Source: SAR324 cluster bacterium (GTDB lineage Bacteria > SAR324 > XYD2-FULL-50-16). Taken from it: DNA of 64,000 bases. Position numbers and translations under genes: made by a program. Position 1 is the first letter of the stretch, and the number at the start of each line of letters is the position of its first letter. The stretch is from contig JANQGX010000007.1 in NCBI GenBank assembly GCA_028282885.1, forward strand, positions 186,001-250,000, read 5' to 3'. The notes under the pieces are model-generated. The model made no database searches and was not told the DNA's origin. It was given only the letters and a program-made list of their open reading frames with translations. Below are positions 45,235 to 54,152 of this stretch, one piece after another.

Positions 45235-46323
45235 ATGATCCGAGGTAAAAACTTATTTGTTGAAAAAGAGGTCGGAAGGAGAGACTTTCTGAAGCTTTCA
45301 ACAAAGGTAGCTACAGTGCTGGGGCTTTCACCGGTTTTTATACCAAAGATATCTCACGCTATGCAGGCTAAAGAGAAGCCTGCAGTTATCTGGCTGCATT
45401 TCCAGGAATGCACGGGGTGTACAGAATCTCTGTTAAGGGCGGAAGGTCCGGACCTCGCGTCTGTGATTCTGGACGTGATTTCCCTGGAGTATCATGAAAC
45501 ATTGTTTGCAGCAGCCGGTCATCAGATCGAAGAGCAGTTAAAGCATGCAATGGAGAAATACGCTGGCAATTATGTCCTGGTTGTTGAAGGCTCGATTCCC
45601 GAGAAAGATGGTGGTGTCTACTGTCAGATCGGCGGTAAAACCGCTATTGAAATGCTGGAAGAAGCAGCAGCGGGTTGCGCAGCCATTATCGCCATTGGTT
45701 CCTGTGCCGCCTGGGGCGGAATACCATCAGCAGGCCCCAATCCGACGGGGGCGAAGGGAGTCGGTCATTTTATCAAAGACAAGCCCATTGTATCGGTTCC
45801 GGGTTGTCCACCAAGCCCGTACAATTTCCTCTCCACGGTTGTTCACTACCTTCTTTTTAAGAAGCTGCCAACGCTGGACAAGGAAGGCAGACCCATGTTT
45901 GCCTACGGTAGGTTGATTCATGAGCAGTGCGAAAGACGAGCTCATTTCGACGCCGGACGATTCGCCAGTGAGTATGGGGATGAAGGCCATCGCAAGGGAT
46001 ATTGTCTTTACAAACTTGGTTGTAAAGGTCCAAGCACCTTTGGTAATTGTCCTGAAATCGGCTTCAACAGGGAAAAAACCTGGCCCGTCAGCATCGGTCA
46101 TCCTTGTTTCGGATGTATCGAAAAAGGTGTCGGTTACACGGTTTCAATTCATGATCTTTCGGAAGTCTTAACTCCAAATCCACCGCAAAATTACGCACAG
46201 ATAGTGGAAACAGGTGACAAACCGGGCAGCATGTGGGCTGCTGGTGTTGCCGGTGCAGCCGTTGGTGCGGTTGGAGCTGCTGTCATCTCAAAAGCTAAAA
46301 AACTGCCTGGTGAGGAGGAGTAG
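45235..46323 (+). CDS. hybO: Periplasmic [NiFe] hydrogenase small subunit HybO
   Basis: Fe-S subunit of a membrane-bound uptake hydrogenase, 362 residues. Tat signal GRRDFLKLS at about 14-22 exports the folded dimer. Proximal cluster ligands are ECTGCTES (Cys59, Cys62), IGSCAAWGG and VPGCPPSPYNF; distal and medial ligands lie in HEQCERRAHFD, YCLYKLGCKGPSTFGNCPE and GHPCFGCIEKG. The positions of the two extra cysteines of oxygen-tolerant enzymes are Gly in both ECTGC and SCAAWGG, so it should be the standard oxygen-sensitive type. A C-terminal hydrophobic helix (AGVAGAAVGAVGAAVI) anchors it. The ATG at 45235 has a strong GGAGGGAG site. Confidence 0.94.
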   Translation: MIRGKNLFVEKEVGRRDFLKLSTKVATVLGLSPVFIPKISHAMQAKEKPAVIWLHFQECTGCTESLLRAEGPDLASVILDVISLEYHETLFAAAGHQIEEQLKHAMEKYAGNYVLVVEGSIPEKDGGVYCQIGGKTAIEMLEEAAAGCAAIIAIGSCAAWGGIPSAGPNPTGAKGVGHFIKDKPIVSVPGCPPSPYNFLSTVVHYLLFKKLPTLDKEGRPMFAYGRLIHEQCERRAHFDAGRFASEYGDEGHRKGYCLYKLGCKGPSTFGNCPEIGFNREKTWPVSIGHPCFGCIEKGVGYTVSIHDLSEVLTPNPPQNYAQIVETGDKPGSMWAAGVAGAAVGAVGAAVISKAKKLPGEEE

Positions 46324-46326
46324 ACT

Positions 46327-47202
46327 ATGACAATCAAACGACGAAGCTTTCTGAAAGGCCTCGCCGGTACCGGAGCAGGATTGAGCATGGCTCCCCTGTT
46401 AACCGGTAAAGCTGAGGCCCGGGAAGTAAGAAGAGTTCAGGATGACCACGTCGGCATGCTATACGATGCGACCAAGTGTATCGGATGCAAAGCCTGTGAG
46501 ACAGCCTGCAAGACTGCAAATAAACTTGAGCTTGAGCTCGATCCAACCGGGACGTTTGACGCACCAAGGGATCTTTCCACCAATGCTTTCAACATCATCA
46601 AAATGTACAACGGCCCTGAGGGGATGTCGTACGTCAAAAGGCAGTGCATGCATTGTGTGGATCCCAATTGTGTTTCCGGTTGCCCGACCAGCGCTCTGAA
46701 CAAGGAGCCAAACGGAATCGTTAGCTACGACAAGGATGCCTGCTGTGGCTGTCGCTACTGTCAGATGAACTGTCCGTACAATATTCCGAAGTTTGAGTTC
46801 AACGACTGGTATGGCGAAATCAAAAAGTGTGAACTGTGTCGCGAAACCAACCTTGTCACCAGCGGACAACCGGCCTGCACCGAAGCTTGCCCGGCAGGGG
46901 CTGTGATTTTCGGCAAAGTGAAAGACCTGCTGGTTGAAGCCAAAAGCAGGGTTCAGAAATCGCCCAGTCTCTATCTCAACCATGTTTATGGTGAAAAGGA
47001 TGGCGGCGGTACGTCAGTTCTTTATTTATCCAAGGTACCTTTTGATAAGCTGGGATTACCGAATCTTCCGGAATACTCTCAGGCGTATGCCCAGGAAAGT
47101 GTACAACACAGATTGTACCAGTATCTGGCTCTGCCGGGTATTTTGTATGTGATTCTGGCGGGTATTGCATTCAAAAACCGTTCTGGACATAAGGAGGACT
47201 GA
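46327..47202 (+). CDS. hybA: Hydrogenase 4Fe-4S electron-transfer subunit HybA
   Basis: Periplasmic iron-sulfur subunit linking the hydrogenase to its membrane partner; 291 residues. Tat signal KRRSFLKGL at 4-12. Four ferredoxin-like Cys motifs occur: CIGCKACETACK, CMHCVDPNCVSGCP, CCGCRYCQMNCPYNIP and CELCRETN...CTEACP, the DmsB/HybA pattern. A C-terminal transmembrane helix (LALPGILYVILAGIAF) follows. It begins 3 bp after hybO and shares one base with hybB. Confidence 0.94.
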   Translation: MTIKRRSFLKGLAGTGAGLSMAPLLTGKAEAREVRRVQDDHVGMLYDATKCIGCKACETACKTANKLELELDPTGTFDAPRDLSTNAFNIIKMYNGPEGMSYVKRQCMHCVDPNCVSGCPTSALNKEPNGIVSYDKDACCGCRYCQMNCPYNIPKFEFNDWYGEIKKCELCRETNLVTSGQPACTEACPAGAVIFGKVKDLLVEAKSRVQKSPSLYLNHVYGEKDGGGTSVLYLSKVPFDKLGLPNLPEYSQAYAQESVQHRLYQYLALPGILYVILAGIAFKNRSGHKED

Positions 47203-48347
47203 TGGATCATGAAAAAGCTTTAGGTGGAAAGATCTTTACAGGTCCTGTCGCCTTTTTACTGCTACTGTTCCTTGTCTGCGCTTACTTCCTGGTCATCAGG
47301 TACATCAATGGGATCGGAACTGTCTCGAACTTGACAGACCATCAGTCCTGGGGTGTCTGGAAGGTTGTCGGCGTACTCGTCGGAGCAGCTTTTGTGAACG
47401 GGGGATATGTCACGGCGTTTCTCGTTTATATCGTCAACAAAGGGCAATACCACCGCTTTGTGAGGCAGGCTGTTCTGTTTTCACTGCTCGGGTATTCGTT
47501 CGCTGCAACATCCCTGGTTTATGACACAGGTCGTTATGTAAACCTGCTTAATTTCTTCATTCCGAAGTATATGCAACCCAATTCAGCCCTGTTTGAAGTA
47601 GGGATTTGTATCACGGCATATATTGTCATTCTTGCCATTGAGTTTTTACCGGGTCTCCTGGAAAAGTTCATGCCCGAAGGTGAGAAGTCGGACAATCTAG
47701 CTGCAAATCTCCATGCCTTCCTGAACAAGGTGCTGTTTTTGACGGTAGCATTTGGTGTTCTTCTGCCAACCATGCATCAATCCGGATTGGGTGCACTTGC
47801 CTTCCTGATGGGACAAAAGATCAGTCCATTGTGGCAGACCCCTTGGGTGTCTTTCCTCTATGTGACCTCTTCCGTCTTCATGGGACTGTGCATCGTAGTG
47901 ATTATAGACATTCTGTATCATCCAAAGAGCCTTAAGAACCAGGAGTACCTGGGACTGCTCAAGACCCTTTTGAAGATCGGTGTCTATGTTGCGATTTTCT
48001 GGATTGTTTTCCGTTTCGTGGAAGTGATCCGCAATGGAGGTGCTAGTAACCTCTTTGATGTTGGATTTGAATTCATCTTCTTCTGGGCTGAAATGATCCT
48101 GATCGTCATTGGCATGATAATGATCAGAAAAACAAATGCCAGAAGTCTGTTTTCAGGAGCAGCATTAATGCTTACCGGTGGACTGTTATACAGAATCAAC
48201 ACTTATCTCGTCGGCTTTGAGGGAGCTCCCGGTGTTACCTACTTCCCTTCAGTCCCCGAACTGATGATATCCATCGGCATGTTAGCGCTTCAAATTGCTA
48301 TTTTCATTACATTTGTTAAAATCTTTCCGATCATTAGCCAAGAGTAG
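47202..48347 (+). CDS. hybB: Hydrogenase membrane subunit HybB (NrfD-like)
   Basis: Integral membrane quinone-reducing subunit, 381 residues with about ten hydrophobic helices, of the NrfD/PsrC family. Segments WGVWKVVGVLVGAAFVNGGYVTAFLVY and LPTMHQSGLGALAFLMGQKISPLWQTPWVSFLYVTSS are typical of HybB. The ATG overlaps the hybA stop (TGATG). With HybA it passes electrons from H2 to the quinone pool. Confidence 0.94.
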   Translation: MDHEKALGGKIFTGPVAFLLLLFLVCAYFLVIRYINGIGTVSNLTDHQSWGVWKVVGVLVGAAFVNGGYVTAFLVYIVNKGQYHRFVRQAVLFSLLGYSFAATSLVYDTGRYVNLLNFFIPKYMQPNSALFEVGICITAYIVILAIEFLPGLLEKFMPEGEKSDNLAANLHAFLNKVLFLTVAFGVLLPTMHQSGLGALAFLMGQKISPLWQTPWVSFLYVTSSVFMGLCIVVIIDILYHPKSLKNQEYLGLLKTLLKIGVYVAIFWIVFRFVEVIRNGGASNLFDVGFEFIFFWAEMILIVIGMIMIRKTNARSLFSGAALMLTGGLLYRINTYLVGFEGAPGVTYFPSVPELMISIGMLALQIAIFITFVKIFPIISQE

Positions 48348-48361
48348 CAGGAGAATATACT

Positions 48362-50065
48362 ATGGGAAAAATTGTTACAATAGATCCTATCACTCGTATT
48401 GAGGGACATCTAAGAATCGACATTGAAGTGGCAAATGGTAAAGTTACCAATGCCTGGTCATCCGGACAAATGTTCCGGGGAATAGAACTGATCCTCCAGG
48501 GCAGGGACCCCAGAGAGGCCTGGATGTTTACACAGCGATTTTGTGGCGTATGCACGACAGTTCACGCCATTGCTTCCGTCAGGGCAGTTGAGAACGCCCT
48601 GAAACTGGATATTCCTCTGAATGCCCAGTTGATCAGGAACATGATTATGTCGGCTCATGCCATTCATGATCACATCGTTCATTTCTATCATCTTGCTGCC
48701 CTGGATTGGGTTGATATCGTGTCGGCCACCAAGGCAAACGTACAAGCAGCGGCAAACCTGGCTCAAAGCCTTTCACCATGGTATCGTAATTCGGTTCATG
48801 AGTTCAGGGCAGTCCAGGAGAAAGTAAAGGCCATTGCCGGAACCAAGCAGTGGGGAATCTTCTCCAACGGATATTGGGGCCACAAAGCGATGAAGCTGAA
48901 GCCTGAAGTCAACCTCATCGCCGTTGTACATTATCTACAGGCACTGGAATACCAGAGAAAGATCAACGATGCCGTTGGTTTGCTCGGTGGTAAAACACCT
49001 CATATCCAGAATCTGGCTGTTGGCGGGGTTGCCAACGCTATTAATCTGGATGACGAAACGGCTCTCAACATGACCCGTCTGTTGAAAGTTAAGAACTTCT
49101 TTGATGAGGTTCGCGATTTCGTCAATCAGGTATACCTGATCGACGTTGCAGCAGTCGGATCATTCTACCTCGATTGGGCCGGTCATGGAGCTGGAGTAAC
49201 CAACTATCTCTCTGTTCCGGAGTTCCCGATTGATGAGAAGGGAACCCAGTTTGATGCCAAGGGTGGTGTCATCTTCGGTGGAAATCTTTCCAAAACCAAA
49301 GCCATCACCTCCTTCAACGATCCTTATTTCGAGGATAATGTCAAGGAATCCATTGCCCGAGCATGGTATGACGGAGACTGGTCAAAGCATCCCTACGAAG
49401 AGACCACTGATCCCAAGTACACCAAGTTTGACTATGATGGGAAATACTCATACGTCAAGGCTCCGAGATTCCAGGGCAAACCGATGCAGGTTGGCCCTTT
49501 GGCGCAAGTCCTGGGAGCTTATGCTTTGGGTGATGAAAGAACCAAGAAGTATGTTCACCTTGCGGTTGATACCATTAAGTCGGTCAGCAAAAAGAGTGTT
49601 CCGCTTAGCGCCCTCAATTCAACGCTGGGTAGAATTGCAGCCAGAGCCGTTCGCTGTGCCGTAATCAATGACATGGCTCTCAAGCACTGGAACATGCTGG
49701 TGAACAACTTGGGTAAAGGTGACACCGAGTATTTCAACAAGCCGGTATTCCCGAAGGGAGAAATCCAGGGATTTGGTTTCCATGAAGCGCCGAGGGGAAC
49801 CCTGTCTCATTGGGTTGTTATCGAAGATGGCAAGATTAAAAACTACCAGGCAGTTGTTCCTTCAACATGGAATGCGGGACCAAGGGATGCAGACGGCAAC
49901 CGCGGACCATACGAAGAGAGCCTGGTTGGGAATCCCATTGCCAATATCGAGAAGCCTTTGGAAGCCTTGAGAACGGTTCACAGTTTTGATCCCTGTCTTG
50001 CCTGTGCCATTCATGCCTTCGATCCCGATGGAAAAGAGATGGGGGTTATAGAAGTTAATGTCTAG
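48362..50065 (+). CDS. hybC: [NiFe] hydrogenase large subunit HybC
   Basis: Catalytic subunit, 567 residues. N-terminal L1 motif for Ni: TQRFCGVCTTVHAIASV; C-terminal L2 motif: FDPCLACAIHAF. Cleavage after the His of CAIH by the endopeptidase would remove a 16-residue tail ending in EVNV. The start ITRIEGHLRIDIEVANG is canonical for group 1 periplasmic enzymes. It lies 14 bp behind hybB and overlaps the protease gene hybD by 8 bp. Oxidises H2 in the periplasm. Confidence 0.96.
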   Translation: MGKIVTIDPITRIEGHLRIDIEVANGKVTNAWSSGQMFRGIELILQGRDPREAWMFTQRFCGVCTTVHAIASVRAVENALKLDIPLNAQLIRNMIMSAHAIHDHIVHFYHLAALDWVDIVSATKANVQAAANLAQSLSPWYRNSVHEFRAVQEKVKAIAGTKQWGIFSNGYWGHKAMKLKPEVNLIAVVHYLQALEYQRKINDAVGLLGGKTPHIQNLAVGGVANAINLDDETALNMTRLLKVKNFFDEVRDFVNQVYLIDVAAVGSFYLDWAGHGAGVTNYLSVPEFPIDEKGTQFDAKGGVIFGGNLSKTKAITSFNDPYFEDNVKESIARAWYDGDWSKHPYEETTDPKYTKFDYDGKYSYVKAPRFQGKPMQVGPLAQVLGAYALGDERTKKYVHLAVDTIKSVSKKSVPLSALNSTLGRIAARAVRCAVINDMALKHWNMLVNNLGKGDTEYFNKPVFPKGEIQGFGFHEAPRGTLSHWVVIEDGKIKNYQAVVPSTWNAGPRDADGNRGPYEESLVGNPIANIEKPLEALRTVHSFDPCLACAIHAFDPDGKEMGVIEVNV

Positions 50066-50579
50066 TCAAGGTATTGTCATTCTCGGAATCGGCAATGTCC
50101 TGCAAAGAGACGATGGTATTGGGATTAAGATAATAAAATATCTCGAATCCCGGTACCGCTTCACTGATGAAGTGGAACTCGTCGACGGCGGAACAACCGG
50201 TGCAGGATTGGATCGATCCATTGTCAACAAAGAGTGGGTCATCGTTATTGACTCACTTGCCGTTGAAGGCACACCCGGTGAGGTCAGGGTGCTTTCAGGA
50301 GAACAATTCATCAACCGACCCGGAGTAACCAAGTGGTCGCCCCACCAAGTCGGATTCCTCGATCTGATTCAATTGATGACCCTTGAAGGTACCGGTCCTG
50401 AAAAGCTGGATCTGATAGGCATCATTCCTGCGGATATCGACCATGGTATTGAGATAACCAAAGAGGTGGACGAGGCGATTGAGCCAGCAACCAACGAGTT
50501 GCTGAAGCTGCTCCGGGACGCCAATGTGTTTCCCAGCAAGCTCGATCCGACATTAAAGCCAGATTACTGGTGGACATAG
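50058..50579 (+). CDS. hybD: Hydrogenase maturation endopeptidase HybD
   Basis: Cuts the C-terminal tail from the large subunit once nickel is inserted; 173 residues. The family start ILGIGNVLQRDDGIGIKIIKYL carries the first metal ligand as Asp in place of the common Glu; the second acid is in VIDSLAVEGTPGEV and the His in SPHQVGFLDLI. The overlapping start with hybC ties its production to its substrate. The last 20 residues are an extra tail. Confidence 0.93.
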   Translation: MSSQGIVILGIGNVLQRDDGIGIKIIKYLESRYRFTDEVELVDGGTTGAGLDRSIVNKEWVIVIDSLAVEGTPGEVRVLSGEQFINRPGVTKWSPHQVGFLDLIQLMTLEGTGPEKLDLIGIIPADIDHGIEITKEVDEAIEPATNELLKLLRDANVFPSKLDPTLKPDYWWT

Positions 50580-50584
50580 CAATA

Positions 50585-50604
50585 GCGGGAGCAACGACTC
50601 CCGC
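50585..50604 (+). terminator. Stem-loop after hybD
   Basis: Seven-base-pair GC-rich stem GCGGGAG/CTCCCGC with a CAACGA loop, 6 bases after the hybD stop. It lacks a T-run, so it may be a weak or factor-dependent terminator or an mRNA 3'-end stabiliser for the hydrogenase operon. Confidence 0.5.
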
Positions 50605-50799
50605 ATCATCCCCCTAAATTGCTCCCCGAAAATTCCACAAATATATCACTCTCTTCAATCCTGTCACCAAAGCTCCTTGCAATGGTTCCCGACTGAAATA
50701 GCGAGTTGTTTTTTCCAAGATGCTTTGATAGATTCAATGAAAGGTGTGAGCACCTGAAGAATAAAAATTCAATCCAATCAGGCATTCGACAGGAAAACT

Positions 50800-52008
50800 A
50801 TGATAAGTGTAAGTGAGGCGTTAAAACTGATCCTTGAAGGTAGTTCAGCTCTGCCATCCCAGATTATACCCGTTGAAAACGCTCAATCATTCGCTTTGGT
50901 AAATGATGTTAAATCCGACCGACCGCTACCACCTTTTGACAGGGTCGCCATGGACGGATTTGCTGTCAAATCCGAAGATTTTACCAGTGAAACGATGGAG
51001 TTCAAAATTGCAGGCCAGGTGCAAACCGGTGTATCCAGCAAACTGGTCGTTGGCCCGGGGGAAGCCATCCGCATCATGACGGGTGCGCCCTGCCCCGAAG
51101 GGGCCGATGCGGTGGTTAAGATAGAAAATGCCACCATCAAGGGCAAGACTGTCGTACTTAAAGAAGAGAATATGAAGCCCGGGTTGAATATCGCTACCAA
51201 GGGCGAGGACACGGAAGCGGGCAAAACATTAATTAGGGCCGGAACTCCGCTGACCACTGCCGGAATTGCCGTTTGCGCATCTGTCGGACTTCCCAAAGTG
51301 GAGGTCTATCAAAAACCCAAGATTAAGATTATCTCAACAGGTACCGAGATAATCTCACCATCAGAATCACCTTTGGCCCATCAGATCCGCGACTGCAACT
51401 CTTTTTCGTTGAGGTCCATGAGTCGATCTAATATCCTGGAAAGTCGGTTTTTAGGAATCGGAGAAGATGACAAAAAGGTATTGGCAGCCATGATCCGGGA
51501 AGGACTTGAGTCGGAAATCCTCTTACTTTCCGGCGGAGTTTCCATGGGTGAGTTTGATCACATTCCCCAACTTTTATCTGAAAACGGGGTGAAAAATCTT
51601 TTTCACCATGTCAGGGTAAAACCGGGAAAGCCTATTTGGTTCGGAAAGACGGAAAAAGGCACTTATGTCTTCGGACTACCCGGTAATCCGGTATCTGTGC
51701 AAACCTGTTATCGAATTTTCGTTGAACCGTTAATTAGAAAACTCTCCGGCTACGCAAATCCCCGTCACCGTTTTATCAAGCTTCCTCTTTCAGAGCAGGT
51801 AAACTCAAAGAGCAACCGGGATCATTACATGCCGGGAAAACTGGTTATTACGGAGAAAGAAACTCTGCTCGAACCAATCCATATCCGGGGCAGCGGTGAT
51901 TTTTCAAACTTCGAACCCAGCCAGGGCCTGTTTCTCTTTCCTGCTGAAGAGAAACAACTGGAGGCCGGCACTCCTGTAGATTTTCTCCCCTGGAGAGAAA
52001 TCTGGTAA
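50800..52008 (+). CDS. moeA: Molybdopterin molybdenumtransferase MoeA
   Basis: Inserts molybdate into adenylylated molybdopterin; 402 residues in the usual MoeA length. Segments: RPLPPFDRVAMDGFAVKSEDF at about 41-61, GAPCPEGADAVVKIEN, the MogA-like domain with IISTGTEI and SGGVSMGEFDHIPQLL, and GLPGNPVSVQTCYRIF. The ATG at 50800 follows AGGAAAA. It stands 220 bp behind the hydrogenase operon, probably with its own promoter. It serves molybdenum or tungsten enzymes encoded elsewhere. Confidence 0.94.
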   Translation: MISVSEALKLILEGSSALPSQIIPVENAQSFALVNDVKSDRPLPPFDRVAMDGFAVKSEDFTSETMEFKIAGQVQTGVSSKLVVGPGEAIRIMTGAPCPEGADAVVKIENATIKGKTVVLKEENMKPGLNIATKGEDTEAGKTLIRAGTPLTTAGIAVCASVGLPKVEVYQKPKIKIISTGTEIISPSESPLAHQIRDCNSFSLRSMSRSNILESRFLGIGEDDKKVLAAMIREGLESEILLLSGGVSMGEFDHIPQLLSENGVKNLFHHVRVKPGKPIWFGKTEKGTYVFGLPGNPVSVQTCYRIFVEPLIRKLSGYANPRHRFIKLPLSEQVNSKSNRDHYMPGKLVITEKETLLEPIHIRGSGDFSNFEPSQGLFLFPAEEKQLEAGTPVDFLPWREIW

Positions 52009-52311
52009 ACTTTTTTCGATTCTTATGAACAGGCCGTATATCCTTTCAAAACGATAAATATTCAACCTGCGGTCAAATAAAAAGGGGCCGTTAATTCTCT
52101 TTCACATTGCATCATGTAGAAGTGTGGCCCCAAGACTAACTGATCGAAAAAGAGGAATCCATAAAGGCCTTTGTCTTCAATAGAGTCCGGGAACTTCACT
52201 GCAAGGTGTTTCAGCCCATTCACCTGACTCAAAAGCCCCTTAAATATAAACTGTGTTTACACAAGCAATAAAACAGATATTAACCTACTTAAATGCTCAT
52301 ATCTTTTAATA
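52009..52311. other. Intergenic region with a GC-rich inverted repeat
   Basis: A 303-bp gap. GGGGCC at 52084-52089 pairs with GGCCCC at 52126-52131 and encloses 36 bases, which could form a long hairpin in the moeA transcript end. No T-run and no gene are seen. The last part should hold the promoter of the DUF1007 gene. Confidence 0.35.
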
Positions 52312-52899
52312 ATGACTTGTCGTAAATTCACAGTCTGGTTTTTGTTTCTCCTGATTACTCCCAACCTGCTTGCCCATCCCCATTTGTTCATCGAAAATCA
52401 TGTTACGATAGTCTTCGATCAAAACGGGCTTGCCGGATTTCAATACCGTTGGGTCTTTGATGAGATTTCGGGTGCCAGCTACATTATGGACTACGACAGC
52501 GATCAGGATGGGAGCTTTTCCGGGAAAGAGTTGGCTATTCTGAAAAGTGAAGCATTCGATAATTTAAGAGACTACAATTATATGAGCCATGTGGAAATTA
52601 ATGGCAAAACATTTGTTGTGAAGTACACCACTGATTTCCTGGCTTCGATTGAAGACAACAAGCTGGTTTACCAGTTTTTTGTCCCATGTCATGTCAAAGC
52701 TATTTCATCTTCAAAAAAAATCATACTGAGCGTTTACGATGACAGCTTCTTTGTTGATTTTTCTTTGCGAAGGGATACGTTTGGTTTTGTCAACAACGCT
52801 TCTTTCCAGGTGAAACACAGAATCTTTCAAAATACTCAAAAGTCCTATTACTTCGACCAGCTACACCCGATAGAAATTGAGCTGATCTTCAGCAAATAG
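52312..52899 (+). CDS. DUF1007 family periplasmic protein
   Basis: Exported protein of 195 residues. A signal peptide is visible (FTVWFLFLLITPNLLA) followed at once by HPHLFIENHVTIVFDQNGL, the family start with a His-x-His that could bind metal. A segment DYDSDQDGSFSGKELAIL looks like an EF-hand calcium loop. DUF1007 proteins are frequent partners of NicO/RcnA nickel-cobalt transporters, and here the transporter gene is convergent, ending 45 bp away. With the hydrogenase nearby, a role in nickel handling is likely but inferred. The ATG at 52312 has no strong ribosome site. Confidence 0.82.
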   Translation: MTCRKFTVWFLFLLITPNLLAHPHLFIENHVTIVFDQNGLAGFQYRWVFDEISGASYIMDYDSDQDGSFSGKELAILKSEAFDNLRDYNYMSHVEINGKTFVVKYTTDFLASIEDNKLVYQFFVPCHVKAISSSKKIILSVYDDSFFVDFSLRRDTFGFVNNASFQVKHRIFQNTQKSYYFDQLHPIEIELIFSK

Positions 52900-52943
52900 C
52901 CGAAAATCTTTTGCGATGAATCGCCTGGCAGGGGGTGAACAAC

Positions 52944-53852
52944 CTAAACTAACATTACCAGCGAAATGAAAATAATCAATATTGCCCCGGTTTGTGATAA
53001 GCTCAAAAAAGCAATTCGATAAAGCCCGGGCTTTCTGTTGACAAGTTTCAGCACCTGACTTTGTGCCACTATGGTTCCAATCGCAAAAATACTCAGGGTT
53101 AACCCCATCCCGAGCGCAACAAAGAAAATCGCAATCAAACCCGCGATTAAAAGTTGATTGCTTAAACAGAAAATAATGATAGTTGCAGTTCCCGGACATG
53201 GTACTATCCCGATCGCAATTGCCGTTATCAGCAGATTCCTCCCGTTTTTCCCCGTACCATGTCCGCCCTCAGAGATACCATGCTTTAGATGCCGATATTC
53301 GTGATAGTTATGAAATAGCAAATAAACACCAATGATCAGAATGATTGAAAAACTGATCTTTTGGGTCACCCCGACAGCGTCATTCAGAATGCTCATTCGC
53401 GCTCGTTCAAGAAAAAACCAGATAACCAGTGTTATCAACGCACCGGACAGGGCGTGAACCAGCATTACGGTGTACCCGAATACAAGTCCCTTGGTAATTT
53501 TTCGCTTACCGGATAAGAAATAAGACACGGTAATCGTTTTGCCGTGGCCGGGGCCCAGCGCATGAACCAACCCATACAGAAAAGAAAAGCAGAGCAGAAT
53601 GAGAAAAGCGCTTCCGAAACCTTCTTTCTTGATCTCCCGGACAAATTTGGCAATTCTGGTCCTAATCACTCTCTGCCATTGGGTGGTTTTAGTGATAACC
53701 GCATCAAAAACCGAAATCCCCTTAACGGATTGTTGTGAGGTGACGGAGGATTTAGAAGAGGATTTCCCAAAAGGATTTTGGGCATAAACCGGAGATAAAG
53801 CCAGAATCAGCAACCCGGCAACCACCACGATCCGGCAAATCAGATTTTTCAT
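52944..53852 (-). CDS. NicO/RcnA-type nickel/cobalt transporter
   Basis: Inner-membrane Ni/Co transporter of about 302 residues. A signal-like N terminus (CRIVVVAGLLILALSPVYA) is followed by a Ser-rich linker, then six or seven helices. The hallmark is LVHALGPGHGKTITVSYFL, with the metal His/Asp-like site H-x4-G-H-G-K; a cytoplasmic His-containing loop (YHEYRHLKHG) and IAIGIVPCPGTATIIIFCL follow. The ATG at 53852 is chosen at the signal start; the frame is open to 53897. Convergent with the DUF1007 gene and next to hydrogenase genes, so import of nickel is plausible, although RcnA relatives export. Confidence 0.85.
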   Translation of the reverse strand: MKNLICRIVVVAGLLILALSPVYAQNPFGKSSSKSSVTSQQSVKGISVFDAVITKTTQWQRVIRTRIAKFVREIKKEGFGSAFLILLCFSFLYGLVHALGPGHGKTITVSYFLSGKRKITKGLVFGYTVMLVHALSGALITLVIWFFLERARMSILNDAVGVTQKISFSIILIIGVYLLFHNYHEYRHLKHGISEGGHGTGKNGRNLLITAIAIGIVPCPGTATIIIFCLSNQLLIAGLIAIFFVALGMGLTLSIFAIGTIVAQSQVLKLVNRKPGLYRIAFLSLSQTGAILIIFISLVMLV

Positions 53853-53970
53853 GTTTAATTCACCATCAGCACAATTAAATAATAGAGTTGATAACAAGAA
53901 TGTACATCAACGGGTTATTCTGATCAATGCCCTTCAGGCGGATGCATTAACTATATTGTTCGGCTGTGGG

Positions 53971-53982
53971 CGCTTATAAGCG
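53971..53982. repeat. 12-bp palindrome upstream of the NicO-type gene
   Basis: Perfect palindrome CGCTTATAAGCG about 120 bp upstream of the transporter ATG. It could be an operator of the transporter promoter; a role is not established. Confidence 0.3.
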
Positions 53983-54095
53983 GATCGCAGCTCCCCAGGG
54001 GATTTGTCAAACCGTATTTCCAACTGCTCCAACCACCGCTCCGGATATACCCAAATAAAAAAGTTGACTGATTGATCTAGCGAAAGTAAGGTTAT

Positions 54096-54110
54096 TAATA
54101 ACGATTATCA
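54096..54110. promoter_or_regulatory. Fur/PerR-type operator upstream of perR-like gene
   Basis: TAATAAC-G-ATTATCA is a 7-1-7 inverted repeat close to the Fur/PerR consensus (TGATAAT-N-ATTATCA), 43 bp upstream of the regulator ATG. It suggests autoregulation. A matching half-site pattern occurs in front of the catalase gene. Confidence 0.55.
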
Positions 54111-54152
54111 ATAAAGAATTAAAATCGAGTTTTGAATTCGTAAATCGACGAC

